A DNA stretch of 41,844 nt, taken from the NCBI GenBank assembly GCA_947474705.1, contig CANJJS010000041.1:1-41844 (forward strand). Direction: 5' to 3'. This document shows positions 32,447-40,885 of the stretch, one piece after another (position 1 is the stretch's first letter; every line of letters starts with the position of its first letter). The DNA is from Acetobacteraceae bacterium (lineage in GTDB: Bacteria > Pseudomonadota > Alphaproteobacteria > Acetobacterales > Acetobacteraceae). The notes under the pieces are model-generated. The model made no database searches. It had not been told where the DNA came from and was given only the letters and a program-made list of their open reading frames with translations. A program made the translations under genes and the position numbers.

Positions 32447-33319
32447 TCAGGACGATCCGTCGCGTTCGGCCAAAGCGCGGGCGAAGGCCGCCGCCATACG
32501 GGCCGGGTCGGGATCGATGCCCGTGAACAGGCGGAAGGCGTCGACGCCTTGCCAAACGCACATGCCGCCGCCGGTCAGGACACGGGCGCCCTTGGCCGCG
32601 GCGTCCCGGATGAGTTCGGTTTCGATCGGGCTGTAGATGACATCCGCGACCCAGTGGTCCGCGCGCACGGCGTCCATGGGGATGGGGTTGCCGGGCAGGC
32701 CGGTCATGCCGATGGGTGTCGCGTTCACGACTCCGTTCGCCGCGGCGATGTCCGGCGCGAGGCCGGTGGAAACGCGGCACCGCCCGGTTCCGAAATGCGT
32801 GTTGACCGTGGCGGCCAGGGCTTCGGCGCGGGCCGGGTCGACGTCGTGGATCGCGAGGTGCTTCAGGCCAAGGTCCATCAGCGCGAAGGCCACCGCGCTG
32901 CCGGCGCCGCCCGCGCCCGCGAGGACCGCCGTCTTGCCTTCCGCGGCGGCGCGGCCCAGCCCATGCTCGAAATTCAGGCGGAAGCCGCTGCGATCGGTGT
33001 TGTATCCCGTGGTGTGGCCGTCCGGGCGGATCGCGACGGTGTTGACGGCGCCAATCTGGCGCGCTTCCGGCGACAGCGCGTCGAGCATCGGAACGATCGC
33101 CTGTTTGAACGGGAAAGTCACATTGACGCCCAGAAATCCGGCGGTTTTCACGGCGGCGAGGAGGGAGTCGAGGGTGCGGCCCGGCAATTGCTCGACGTCC
33201 ATCAGGTGATAATGGCCATGAATGCCCGCTGCCGCGAAGGCATCGACGTGCAAAGCGGGCGCCAGCGATTTCATGATATTGCCGCCCAAAAGCCCGAGCA
33301 GTGCCCGCCGGTCGTTCAT
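32447..33319 (-). CDS. Shikimate/quinate dehydrogenase family protein (AroE-like)
   Basis: 290 residues. Start 33319 has GGAG just before ATG; the longer 33373 start is less likely. Substrate-site motifs: MKSLAPALH (near 16), NVTFPFKQ (near 66) and NTDRSGF (near 107). Rossmann loop AGAGGAGSAVAFAL (near 127-140), then HDVDP rather than an NADP-type NRT, which suggests NAD. VNATPIGM, VIYSPIETELI and the GGGMCVWQGVDAF end are normal. In an operon with pcaHG, a catabolic role (quinate or shikimate to protocatechuate) is more likely than the biosynthetic one. The dehydratases needed between these steps are not nearby. Confidence 0.88.
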   Translation of the reverse strand: MNDRRALLGLLGGNIMKSLAPALHVDAFAAAGIHGHYHLMDVEQLPGRTLDSLLAAVKTAGFLGVNVTFPFKQAIVPMLDALSPEARQIGAVNTVAIRPDGHTTGYNTDRSGFRLNFEHGLGRAAAEGKTAVLAGAGGAGSAVAFALMDLGLKHLAIHDVDPARAEALAATVNTHFGTGRCRVSTGLAPDIAAANGVVNATPIGMTGLPGNPIPMDAVRADHWVADVIYSPIETELIRDAAAKGARVLTGGGMCVWQGVDAFRLFTGIDPDPARMAAAFARALAERDGSS

Positions 33320-33379
33320 CTCCACTCCCTTCCGATGCGCCGCGAAGATGACGGCGGGCGAAAGGAGCGTCAACGATGG

Positions 33380-33653
33380 GGGGCGGATGAGGATGCGCCG
33401 GGGCGCTGCCCCGGACCCCGCGAGGGCTCCGCCCTTCGAACCCGCCAGGGCGGGGGCCCTGGACCCGTTTAATTGGGGTGTTCGAAGAACGGGGCCATCC
33501 GAGGCGGTTCAATCGCCACCGTAGGCCCCCCTTTTTCGAACACCCCAAACCGACGGCATCCAAGGCCCTGCCTTGGCGGGGTTCGAAGGGGCAGCGCCCC
33601 TCGCGGGGTTTGGGGCGGAGCCCCAACGCCAACCCCATCCGCCGCCCGATCGT
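33380..33653. repeat. Long imperfect palindromic repeat, copy 2
   Basis: About 275 bp, same structure as the repeat at 27477. The central stem (33474-33496 with 33524-33547) pairs TGGGGTGTTCGAA with TTCGAACACCCCA plus GGGGCC ends, around a 27-nt loop (33497-33523) that again contains CGAGGCGGTT. The loops match at 19 of 27 positions. Outer arms GGGGCGCTGCCCC, CTTCGAACCCGCCAGGGC and CCCTGCCTTGGCGGGGTTCG, GGGGCGGAGCCCC correspond to those of copy 1, and GGCGGATG/CATCCGCC extends the palindrome at its edges. It fills the divergent gap between the aroE-like gene and DUF4387. Confidence 0.85.
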
Positions 33654-33716
33654 CCCGCCGGTCTTGCGGCGCCGGACGCGATCCCGCACGCTGTTCTGGC
33701 GGCGAAGGGGGTGGGC

Positions 33717-34019
33717 ATGAAGTTGTCGGATATTGCTCAGGTGATCAGAAGCAAGAACGCGGGGCCAAGGCGGCTGACGCTGGATGTCATGTTTGGCAGC
33801 GACGCGGATTACCAGCGTGTGGCGCAGTCGCCCGCGTTGGGCGCGGAGGCCATTGGGCGTCTTTACGGTGTGCCGGCGCCGGAGGTCACCGTCATTCCCT
33901 ATCCGGCGGGCCGCGCCATTAAGATCGTGATGGCGCGGAAGATCATGGCCGGCGATCCCGGCGAAAAGGATGTCTATGGCGCGCAACAGCACGCGCCTTT
34001 GCTGGGGATCGAGATATGA
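33717..34019 (+). CDS. DUF4387 family protein
   Basis: 100 residues, cytoplasmic. ATG 33717 has AAGGGGG upstream. The text (KLSDIAQVIRSKNAGPRRLT, LDVMFGSDADYQRV, VTVIPYPAGRAIKIVMAR, GEKDVYGAQQHAPLL) matches what I know of DUF4387, whose genes are normally next to an AtuA/DUF1446 protein, as here. Its stop overlaps the AtuA-like start (ATGA). The pair probably works as one unit, perhaps as a small subunit. The reaction is not established. Confidence 0.85.
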   Translation: MKLSDIAQVIRSKNAGPRRLTLDVMFGSDADYQRVAQSPALGAEAIGRLYGVPAPEVTVIPYPAGRAIKIVMARKIMAGDPGEKDVYGAQQHAPLLGIEI

Positions 34020-35410
34020 GCGCCTCCGGACGTGTATTGGCGGAGCTGCGCCGGTCCCGCCGTCCGTTGCGGCTGATGGGGGCATCGGGGCAACTCGGGT
34101 ATGGGATTCCGGCGCCGGGGTTCGCGCGCGGTCTCGCCTGGAAGCCCGATCTGATCGGGTGCGACATGGGCTCGATCGACATTGGTCCGGCCTATCTGGG
34201 CAAGGGCGAGATGGCGACCTCGCCGGGCGCGACGAAGCGGGATTTGCGGCGGGTGTTGCGCGCGGCGCGGGAGCTGGATGTGCCTCTGGTCATTGGGTCC
34301 GCCGGGTCGGCGGGCGCGGCGCCGCATCTGGACGGAACGCTGGCGATGCTCCGGGAGATCGCGCGGGAGGATTCGTTGCATTTCCGCATGGCCTCGATCC
34401 GCGCCGACATCCATCGGACGATGTTGCTGGAGGCTTTGCGCGGCGGCCGCGTGATGGATTTCGACGACATGCCGCCGCTGACGGAGGAGGATATTCGCGA
34501 GGCCGCGCATATCGTGGGACAAATGGGCACCGGCGTGTTTCGCCGGGCGTTGGAGGCCGATGTCGATGTCGTGATCGCCGGCCGCGCCTGCGACACCGGA
34601 ATTTTCGCCGCGCTGCCCACCTTGCTCGGTTTCCCCACCGGCCTGTCGGTGCATCTGGCGAAGATCGTCGAGTGCGGGTCCTTGTGCTGCGTGCCCGGCG
34701 GGCGCGATCCGATCATGGCGGAACTGGACGACGAGGGGTTCGTGCTGGAGAGCACCAACCCGGAACGCCGCGCGACCCCGACCTCGGTCGCGGCGCATGC
34801 GCTTTACGAGCAATCCGATCCCTTCACCGTCGTCGAACCGGACGGCACCCTGGATCTGAGCCTGGCGAAATACGAGGCTTTGGACGAGCGCCGCACGCGG
34901 GTCTCGGGCGCCTTGTGGCGCGACACGGACAGCCCGACCATCAAGCTGGAAGGCGCGCGGTTCATTGGCGAGCGCGCCGTGCTGCTGGCCGGTGCCGCCG
35001 ATCCGCGCTTCATCGCGCAAAGCAAAGAGATTTTGCCGAAGCTTTCCGACCTGGTGCGCGACCTCGTGTGCGAGGATCGGGAACAGGATTACACGCTGCG
35101 CTGGCGCGTCTACGGTCTGGACGGCGTGCGCATGGCGGTCCCGGCGGGCGAGGCGCCGCCCGGAGAAGTGTTCGTCATGGGCGAATGCATCGCGCCAACG
35201 CGGGAGCGGGCCTCCGAGGTGATGCGGACCTGCAAGCAATATCTGCTGCATTTCGGCTACCAGGGGCGGCTGTCCACCGCTGGAAATCTCGCCTTTCCGT
35301 TCACGCCGCCGGAAGTGTCGCTTGGGCCCGCCTACCGTTTCAACGTCTACCATCTTCTGAAAGTGGACGACCCCGACGCCATGTTCCCCATGGATATCGA
35401 GACCTTGTGA
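34016..35410 (+). CDS. AtuA-like (DUF1446) acyclic terpene utilisation family protein
   Basis: 464 residues. Family signs: GASGQLGYGIPAPGF near residue 23, DLIGCDMGSIDIGPAYLGKG near 45, PLVIGSAGSAGAAPHLDGTL near 91, VIAGRACDTGIFAALP near 184 and SVHLAKIVECGSLCC. AtuA was named from citronellol/geraniol utilisation, but many homologues lie in other hydroxy-acid or CoA-ester clusters, so the real substrate is open. It is tightly coupled on both sides: ATGA overlap with DUF4387 and TGATG with the OmpA-like gene. Confidence 0.88.
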   Translation: MSASGRVLAELRRSRRPLRLMGASGQLGYGIPAPGFARGLAWKPDLIGCDMGSIDIGPAYLGKGEMATSPGATKRDLRRVLRAARELDVPLVIGSAGSAGAAPHLDGTLAMLREIAREDSLHFRMASIRADIHRTMLLEALRGGRVMDFDDMPPLTEEDIREAAHIVGQMGTGVFRRALEADVDVVIAGRACDTGIFAALPTLLGFPTGLSVHLAKIVECGSLCCVPGGRDPIMAELDDEGFVLESTNPERRATPTSVAAHALYEQSDPFTVVEPDGTLDLSLAKYEALDERRTRVSGALWRDTDSPTIKLEGARFIGERAVLLAGAADPRFIAQSKEILPKLSDLVRDLVCEDREQDYTLRWRVYGLDGVRMAVPAGEAPPGEVFVMGECIAPTRERASEVMRTCKQYLLHFGYQGRLSTAGNLAFPFTPPEVSLGPAYRFNVYHLLKVDDPDAMFPMDIETL

Positions 35411-36633
35411 TGCTCGCGCGCGCCTTCGCTGTCTTGTTGCTGTTGGCGGGCCCCGTGTTCGCCGCCGCGCCGCCCTTGCCCGCTTACCTGTCCTTGCCCG
35501 CCGGCACGCCGCCGCCGCCGGCCGATCAGGTCGCCTTCGAAACTTATGGCGAAGCGGAGGTCTGGCTCGACCCCGCGGCGGAGCCGGTGTTGAAGCGTGG
35601 CAAATACTGGCACGCCGTGTTGACGATCCCCGGCCTGCCGGCCGATGCCGACGCGCCAGCCATCTGGGCGCGGTTGAAACCGGCGTTGGCGAAAGCGGGT
35701 TGGGCCGTGGTCGTGGATTTGGACGTCAGTCCCACCGGCGCGACTCTGTCGCTGCGTAAGCCGGGTCTTGAGGCCTGGATCTTCGTCAGGATTTTCAGCC
35801 CGGACGATATCAGGCTCGACCTGGTGGAAATCGCCGCGCCGCCGTTTTCGATCGCGCTGAAACCGCCCGCCGCCACCCCGGAAAAAATAGAGGCGGGCAA
35901 AGGCGATTTCCCTTGGCTTCCGCCTCTGCCGGGCGCGAAATTCGACACCGGCGCGCCGGACAGCGCGCCGATGGAGGCGAAGCTCGCGGGCGCCGATCAG
36001 CCGGAGATCGTTGCGCCGGGATCGATCCAGAAACATTATATCGGGCCAGAGGGGCTTTCGTCCTTGTTGTTTGTCACCGTTTACGGCGAGGCGCTGCGTA
36101 AGGCGGGCTGGCGCATCGTCAACCAGTCGCAAGGCCCGCACCAGACCGACGGCATTCTTCTCGCCCATTACACCGGGAACGGCCGGAACATCTGGGCCTA
36201 TCTGCGTGCCGAATTCGGCGCGTTCACGCTGCGCGCCGGAGACGCCGGCGCGCGCGACATGGCCGCCGAACTGAACAAAACATGCCACGTCGCGCTCGAC
36301 GGCGTGCTGTTCGATTTCAACAAATCCACGCTGAAGCCGGAGTCCGCGCCGGTGCTGGAGCGGGTCCGCGCGATGCTGGCCAAGGACGCCGCGCTGAAAG
36401 TGGAAGTCCAGGGCCATACCGACTCCGTCGGCGGCGACGCCTATAATCTGACCTTGTCGGATGCCCGCGCGCGCGCCGTCGCCGCCTGGCTGACCGCGCA
36501 AGGCATCGCGGCCGAGCGTATGGGCGCGAAAGGCTACGGCAAGACCATGCCGGTCGCCGACAATGACAGCGACCTCGGACGGGCGCGCAACCGGCGGGTG
36601 GAGGTGGCGAAACCGGGCTGCAAGCCGAAGTAG
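35410..36633 (+). CDS. OmpA-family protein with a C-terminal peptidoglycan-binding domain
   Basis: 407 residues. A signal peptide (RAFAVLLLLAGPVFAAA) starts at ATG 35410, which overlaps the stop of the AtuA-like gene by one base. Residues about 20-280 are a periplasmic region with no barrel, perhaps two repeats of one alpha/beta module (PAIWARLKPALAKAGWAVVV and VYGEALRKAGWRIVNQ). Residues about 290-405 are a standard OmpA domain: GVLFDFNKSTLKPES, VQGHTDSVGGDAYN, and the cell-wall motif NLTLSDARARAVAAWL. It would tether to peptidoglycan. Why an envelope protein is coupled to DUF4387/AtuA is unclear; read-through only is possible. Confidence 0.9.
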   Translation: MLARAFAVLLLLAGPVFAAAPPLPAYLSLPAGTPPPPADQVAFETYGEAEVWLDPAAEPVLKRGKYWHAVLTIPGLPADADAPAIWARLKPALAKAGWAVVVDLDVSPTGATLSLRKPGLEAWIFVRIFSPDDIRLDLVEIAAPPFSIALKPPAATPEKIEAGKGDFPWLPPLPGAKFDTGAPDSAPMEAKLAGADQPEIVAPGSIQKHYIGPEGLSSLLFVTVYGEALRKAGWRIVNQSQGPHQTDGILLAHYTGNGRNIWAYLRAEFGAFTLRAGDAGARDMAAELNKTCHVALDGVLFDFNKSTLKPESAPVLERVRAMLAKDAALKVEVQGHTDSVGGDAYNLTLSDARARAVAAWLTAQGIAAERMGAKGYGKTMPVADNDSDLGRARNRRVEVAKPGCKPK

Positions 36634-36682
36634 GCCCATGGCGGACGATGTGGTATCGCGGCCGCAATTCGGGAGGCCATCC

Positions 36683-37726
36683 ATGCTGTATCTGACCAAA
36701 CGCCATTTGCTGACCGCCGCCACCGCCTATGGCATCGCCCCGGCCGCGGCACAGGACCTGCCGGCAAACGAGCAGGCGCTATACGAAGCGGCGCGGAAAG
36801 AAGGCGAATTGACCTGGTATTCCGGCCAGGTCCAGGCCGAAACCGGCGAGGCCGCCGGCAAGGCCTTCACCCAGCGTTACCCCGGCATCAAGGTGAATGT
36901 CGTCCGCAGCACCTCCCAGGTCGCCTATCAGCGCCTGTCGCAGGACATGCAGGCGGGGGTGGCGCAATGCGATATCTTTAGCTCCACCGATTACGGCCAT
37001 TATAACGCGTTGAAGCGGGAGAAAGCCCTGCTGCCATTCCGGCCGAAGGCCGCCGACGGACTGATCGGCCCGGCGAAAGACCCCGATCCCGACAACATGT
37101 TTCAGATTCTGTATATCGGCCTCTACCTCATCGCCTACAACAACAAGAAAGTCGCCGAGGCCGACGCGCCGAAAAGCTGGAAGGATCTGCTGCATCCGAA
37201 ATGGAAGGGACAACTCGCCGTCGGGCATCCCGGCTATTCCGGCGCCATCGGGATCATGGGCGTGACGCTGTCGCGCATGTACGGCTGGGACTTCTTCAAA
37301 TCCCTGGAGAAAAACAAACCCCAGATCGGCCGTTCCGCCGACGATCCCGTCACTTTGATGAACGCGGGCGAGCGCACCGTCGGCCTCGGCGTCTCCCTCT
37401 CCGCGCCGCTGCTGTCGCAATCGCGCGGCAATCCGATCTCGATCGTCTATCCCAGCGACGGCACGCTCGCCGTGTATTCGCCGACCGGCATCCCCCGCAA
37501 CGCGCCGCATCCCAACGCGGCGAAGCTGTTCATGGAATTCGCCTGCGGACCCGCCTACGCCGAAATCATGCGGCAGTTCTTCATCATGCCCGTGCGGCCC
37601 GAGATCGCGCCGCCCACTGGCGCGTTGCCTTTCGAAAAGGTCAAACTCATCGGCTCCACACCGGCGCAAATCGAGGACGGGGTCCCCGAAATCAAAGAGT
37701 CCTGGCGCGATACGTTCGGCGTCTGA
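36683..37726 (+). CDS. Extracellular solute-binding protein, Fe(III)/AfuA type
   Basis: 347 residues. ATG 36683 has GGGAGG about 7 nt upstream. Signal peptide KRHLLTAATAYGIAPAAAQ. Mature text: YEAARKEGELTWYSG (standard start), AFTQRYPGIKVNVVRSTS, DIFSSTDYGHYNAL, YIGLYLIAYNNKKV and PKSWKDLLHPKWKGQLAVG. These belong to the family of iron(III), putrescine-like or phosphonate-type binding proteins. The Tyr pair that binds iron in FbpA is not evident at the expected end, so the ligand may be another anion or organic compound. The next gene (TGATG overlap) is its permease. Confidence 0.9.
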   Translation: MLYLTKRHLLTAATAYGIAPAAAQDLPANEQALYEAARKEGELTWYSGQVQAETGEAAGKAFTQRYPGIKVNVVRSTSQVAYQRLSQDMQAGVAQCDIFSSTDYGHYNALKREKALLPFRPKAADGLIGPAKDPDPDNMFQILYIGLYLIAYNNKKVAEADAPKSWKDLLHPKWKGQLAVGHPGYSGAIGIMGVTLSRMYGWDFFKSLEKNKPQIGRSADDPVTLMNAGERTVGLGVSLSAPLLSQSRGNPISIVYPSDGTLAVYSPTGIPRNAPHPNAAKLFMEFACGPAYAEIMRQFFIMPVRPEIAPPTGALPFEKVKLIGSTPAQIEDGVPEIKESWRDTFGV

Positions 37727-39402
37727 TGCGCCGCCGCCTGCCCGAACCGGCGGTCCTCGTGTGGATCGCGCTCGCCGCCACGCTGCTGGTCCTGGTCGCA
37801 TGGCCCTTGTTCCAGTTGCTGCTGGTCAGCCTGCGGACGCGGTCCGGGGATTTCACCTTCGCCAATTACCTCGCGGCCTACGGGCGCGCGCGTTACATCG
37901 ACTCGCTGACGACGTCGCTGTTGCTCGCCGCCGAAACCTCCCTCCTCTCCGCCATCTTCGCGACCCCCATGGCCTGGGCCATCTCCCGCACCAACATGCC
38001 CGGAAAGGGCCTGGTCTGGGCCATGGTCTTTGGCGCCTTCATCCTGCCGCCCTATCTCGGCGCCATCGGCTGGATCCTGCTGGCCGGCCCGAACGCGGGG
38101 TTTCTCAACCAGCTCTGGCGCTGGGCCACCGGCGCCGGAGACCCGCTGGTCAACGTCTACAGCTTCCATGGCCTGGCGTTCGTCATGGCGTTCCAGTCCT
38201 TTCCGTTGATCTTCATCTTCGTGAAGGCGGCGCTCGATCTCGTGTCCTCGGAAATGGAGGATGCCGCGAACATCCTTGGCGCGGGCACCTGGCGCACGAT
38301 GTGGAAAGTCACGCTGCCGCTGGCCTGGCCCTCGATCCTTGGCGGCACCATCGTCGTGTTTCTGGAAACGGTGGCCTTGTTCGGCACCCCCGCGTTGATC
38401 GGCATCCCCGCCCGCATCAACACCGCCACCACCCAGCTCTGGCAGTTTTTCGAATCCCCGGTCCGGGTCGAGGTCGCGGCCGCCTATGCCATCCCGCTGT
38501 TGCTGATCGCATTGGTTTTGGTCGGCGCGCAAAAGGCGCTGCTGGCGCGCAAAGGCTACGTCTCCCAGACCGGAAAAGGCGGCGAACGCCGCCCCATCGC
38601 GTTCGGCTGGGGCCGCTTCGTGCTCCTGGCCTGGTGCATCGGCGTTGGCCTCCTCTCCGTCGTACTGCCGGGCCTCGTGCTGCTGGAGGCATCCTTCGCG
38701 CGCGCCTGGGGGCGGGGCCTGTCGGCGGACAATTTCACGCTCGCCAATTACCGGTTTTTGATCTTCGAGCACGAAACCGCGCTGGCCACGATCTGGCACA
38801 CGATCTGGTATTCCGCCGCCGCCGCGAGTCTCGCGGTGTTACTGGCGATGCTTGTGTCCTACATCGTCAGCCGGAAACTCGTGCGTTTCGCCGGGGCGCT
38901 GGGCTTTCTGGCGATGGCGCCCTTCGTCATTCCCGGCATCGTCATGGCGATCGGCTTTTATGCCGCTTTCGCCCGGCCGCCCTTCGCGCTGTATGGCACG
39001 GCGGCGATCATCATCCTGGCCTTCACCGCGCGCTTCCTGCCGATCGCCTATGCCAGTTCCTCCGCCGCCATGGGCACGCTGCACCCGGAGATGGAGGAAG
39101 CCGCGCGTATCCTCGGACTTGGCCGCCTCGGCACCATCGCGCGGATCACGGCTCCCTTGCTGAAAAAATCCCTGCTCGGCGCCTGGCTGATCGTGTTCAT
39201 CGTCGCGACGCGGGAATTGTCCGCCGCGATTTTCCTGGTCGGGCCCAACACGCGCACGATGGCCGTCCTGCTTTACGATCTCAGCGAGGCCGGAAATTTC
39301 GAGGTCGTCGCCGCGCTGGGCTTTATTCTCCTGGCGATCGCGCTTGGCCTCGCGGGCCTTGGCATGAAAGCGATCGGGCGGGATTTCATGCTGCGGCGGT
39401 GA
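37726..39402 (+). CDS. ABC transporter permease, two fused modules (AfuB/FbpB type)
   Basis: 558 residues with about 12 membrane helices. Two binding-protein-dependent modules are joined in one chain; each has an EAA loop: EMEDAANILGAGTWRTMWKV (near 183) and EMEEAARILGLGRLGTIARI (near 457). Membrane segments include VWIALAATLLVLVAWPLFQL and AIALGLAGLGMKAIG. The ATG overlaps the TGA of the binding-protein gene, so the two are coupled. The third transporter component, the ATPase, does not follow: the next gene is on the opposite strand. A distant or shared ATPase must complete the system. A short CGCCGG/CCGGCG palindrome (39435-39448) lies in the convergent gap. Confidence 0.92.
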   Translation: MRRRLPEPAVLVWIALAATLLVLVAWPLFQLLLVSLRTRSGDFTFANYLAAYGRARYIDSLTTSLLLAAETSLLSAIFATPMAWAISRTNMPGKGLVWAMVFGAFILPPYLGAIGWILLAGPNAGFLNQLWRWATGAGDPLVNVYSFHGLAFVMAFQSFPLIFIFVKAALDLVSSEMEDAANILGAGTWRTMWKVTLPLAWPSILGGTIVVFLETVALFGTPALIGIPARINTATTQLWQFFESPVRVEVAAAYAIPLLLIALVLVGAQKALLARKGYVSQTGKGGERRPIAFGWGRFVLLAWCIGVGLLSVVLPGLVLLEASFARAWGRGLSADNFTLANYRFLIFEHETALATIWHTIWYSAAAASLAVLLAMLVSYIVSRKLVRFAGALGFLAMAPFVIPGIVMAIGFYAAFARPPFALYGTAAIIILAFTARFLPIAYASSSAAMGTLHPEMEEAARILGLGRLGTIARITAPLLKKSLLGAWLIVFIVATRELSAAIFLVGPNTRTMAVLLYDLSEAGNFEVVAALGFILLAIALGLAGLGMKAIGRDFMLRR

Positions 39403-39448
39403 CCGGCGGGCCCGGCCCGCGAGGGGACGGACACCGCCGGAACCGGCG

Positions 39449-40180
39449 TTACTTCGCCCGTTTGGCGGCGTAAGAGCCGCCGGCGGCGCGCACTTCGGCC
39501 GCGTTGGTCGCCGCGCGCAGGCGCGCCAGATGTTCGGCCTCGCCTTCCAGCATCTTTTGGGCGTTGGCCAGCACCTGATCGGCCTTGTCGGCCGGGAACT
39601 TCACCGCGCCGTTTTCGTCCATATGGATCAGTTCGCCCGGCGCGACATCCATGCCGCCGACGGAGACGGGGACGTTCACCGCCTGCACCGCCATTTCCCC
39701 ATGACCCGCGGTGACGCCGCCGAGCAGCATCTGGAAATCCAGGCGCCGCACCGCGTCCACGTCGCGCGACGGCCCGTTGGACAACATCCCGATGCAGCCG
39801 ACGGCCTTCATCGAGGTCACCATGATCTCCCCGGCGAGGCCGGCCTTTTTCATCAGATGTTCCGGCCATTTCTGCTCGATGACCAGAATGGTCGGCTTCT
39901 TCATGGCGTCGAGCGCGTCGACCACGTCCATGAAACTCAACCGGCCCTGGTAGTTGGGATCGGGCAGCCCGAACACGCAGGTCACCGCGTATCCGACGAT
40001 CGCGCCCATCTCTGGATAAATGCAACGGATGGAGGTGTCGGTGTACCAGTTCTCCGTCCACGGGTTGTAAAGGCCCAGGCAGAGGGGGTTTTTGGGATAG
40101 GTGGCGACGACGTTGGTGATTGTGGGTGTGTCGATCTTTTTCAGTTCCGTCAGCACGTCGGTCTTCGGGGCTTTGGCCAT
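39449..40180 (-). CDS. RraA-like family protein
   Basis: 243 residues. ATG 40180 has GGAGG about 10 nt upstream; the longer frame is non-coding. The fold is that of RraA/HMG aldolase: DTPTITNVVA near 17, GYAVTCVFG near 63, AGEIMVTSMKAVGCIGMLSNG near 118, SRDVDAVRRLDFQML with the Arg-Asp typical of the aldolase active site, and VSVGGMDVAPGELIHMDENG with the metal-site Asp/Glu. Many such proteins cleave 4-hydroxy-4-methyl(carboxy)-2-oxoglutarate-type acids to pyruvate; others inhibit RNase E. A catabolic role is more likely near the PrpD-like gene. About 40 extra C-terminal residues are predicted helical. Confidence 0.85.
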   Translation of the reverse strand: MAKAPKTDVLTELKKIDTPTITNVVATYPKNPLCLGLYNPWTENWYTDTSIRCIYPEMGAIVGYAVTCVFGLPDPNYQGRLSFMDVVDALDAMKKPTILVIEQKWPEHLMKKAGLAGEIMVTSMKAVGCIGMLSNGPSRDVDAVRRLDFQMLLGGVTAGHGEMAVQAVNVPVSVGGMDVAPGELIHMDENGAVKFPADKADQVLANAQKMLEGEAEHLARLRAATNAAEVRAAGGSYAAKRAK

Positions 40181-40303
40181 GGTCGCGTGTCCTCCCGCGA
40201 TGAGGTTTCGGTTCCCGGTCATTGCCCCCCGCGCCCGGACCTGGCAACCCCGCATTGCGCGGGACGGGCGGTCTGGGCCATGGTTCGCCCGGAGGAACCC
40301 ACC

Positions 40304-40885
40304 ATGCCAGTCGCCGACCCAAACCGCGTGATCCTGACCGGAGAAAATCCGTTCATTCGCCTCAGTGAAACCGATGGCGCGCCGTTTTCCACGAATGCCA
40401 GTTTCTGGCGCATCATTTCGTCCGGCGCGGGGCCGGGACACGTGCTGTACATCAAGAGCGAGCTGACCGGCGATCGCTGGCGGATTTATTCCGACAACAT
40501 CGCCATGGCCCGCTGGCTGCAAAACACCGTCCAGGGCATGCTGAACCCGGAACTGAAGGACACGTCGATCCCGGTGACCGACGCGGTGTTCGAAAAATCC
40601 GGCGATCCGCGGGATTACTGGACCGAGACCGCCATCGCGCGCGACGAAACGATCGCGCTGACATGGCACGACATCGGCGATCCCTTGTTGATCCACACTT
40701 TCCCCAACCAGGGTCCCGACGCCCGTCCCCAAGGTGTCTGCACCGTGCTGATCCCGGCTTTGTCCGCGCGTGTGACCCGTAACGGCGTGCAGGCGAAAGG
40801 CACGGCTTTCCCTCGGATTCGGGAAGAACGTCCTTTCAGCACCTGCGCGCTGGCGTTCTGCGAAAGTTGGACCGAAGCGCGTTAA
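40304..40885 (+). CDS. Unrecognised protein of 193 residues
   Basis: ATG 40304 has GGAGG 8 nt upstream. No signal peptide or membrane helix. The sequence is Trp-rich and mixed alpha/beta (PFIRLSETDGAPFSTNASFW, GHVLYIKSELTGDRWRIYSD, NIAMARWLQNTVQGML, ETIALTWHDIGDPLLIHTF). I do not recognise the family; it reads like a genuine conserved soluble protein. It is divergent from the RraA-like gene (123-nt gap) and its TAA overlaps the stop of the convergent PrpD-like gene (TTAA at 40882-40885). Confidence 0.75.
   Translation: MPVADPNRVILTGENPFIRLSETDGAPFSTNASFWRIISSGAGPGHVLYIKSELTGDRWRIYSDNIAMARWLQNTVQGMLNPELKDTSIPVTDAVFEKSGDPRDYWTETAIARDETIALTWHDIGDPLLIHTFPNQGPDARPQGVCTVLIPALSARVTRNGVQAKGTAFPRIREERPFSTCALAFCESWTEAR

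Noticed and set aside
39435-39448. CGCCGG-AA-CCGGCG palindrome after the permease gene as a terminator
   Set aside because: The loop would be too short for the full stem and no T-run follows.
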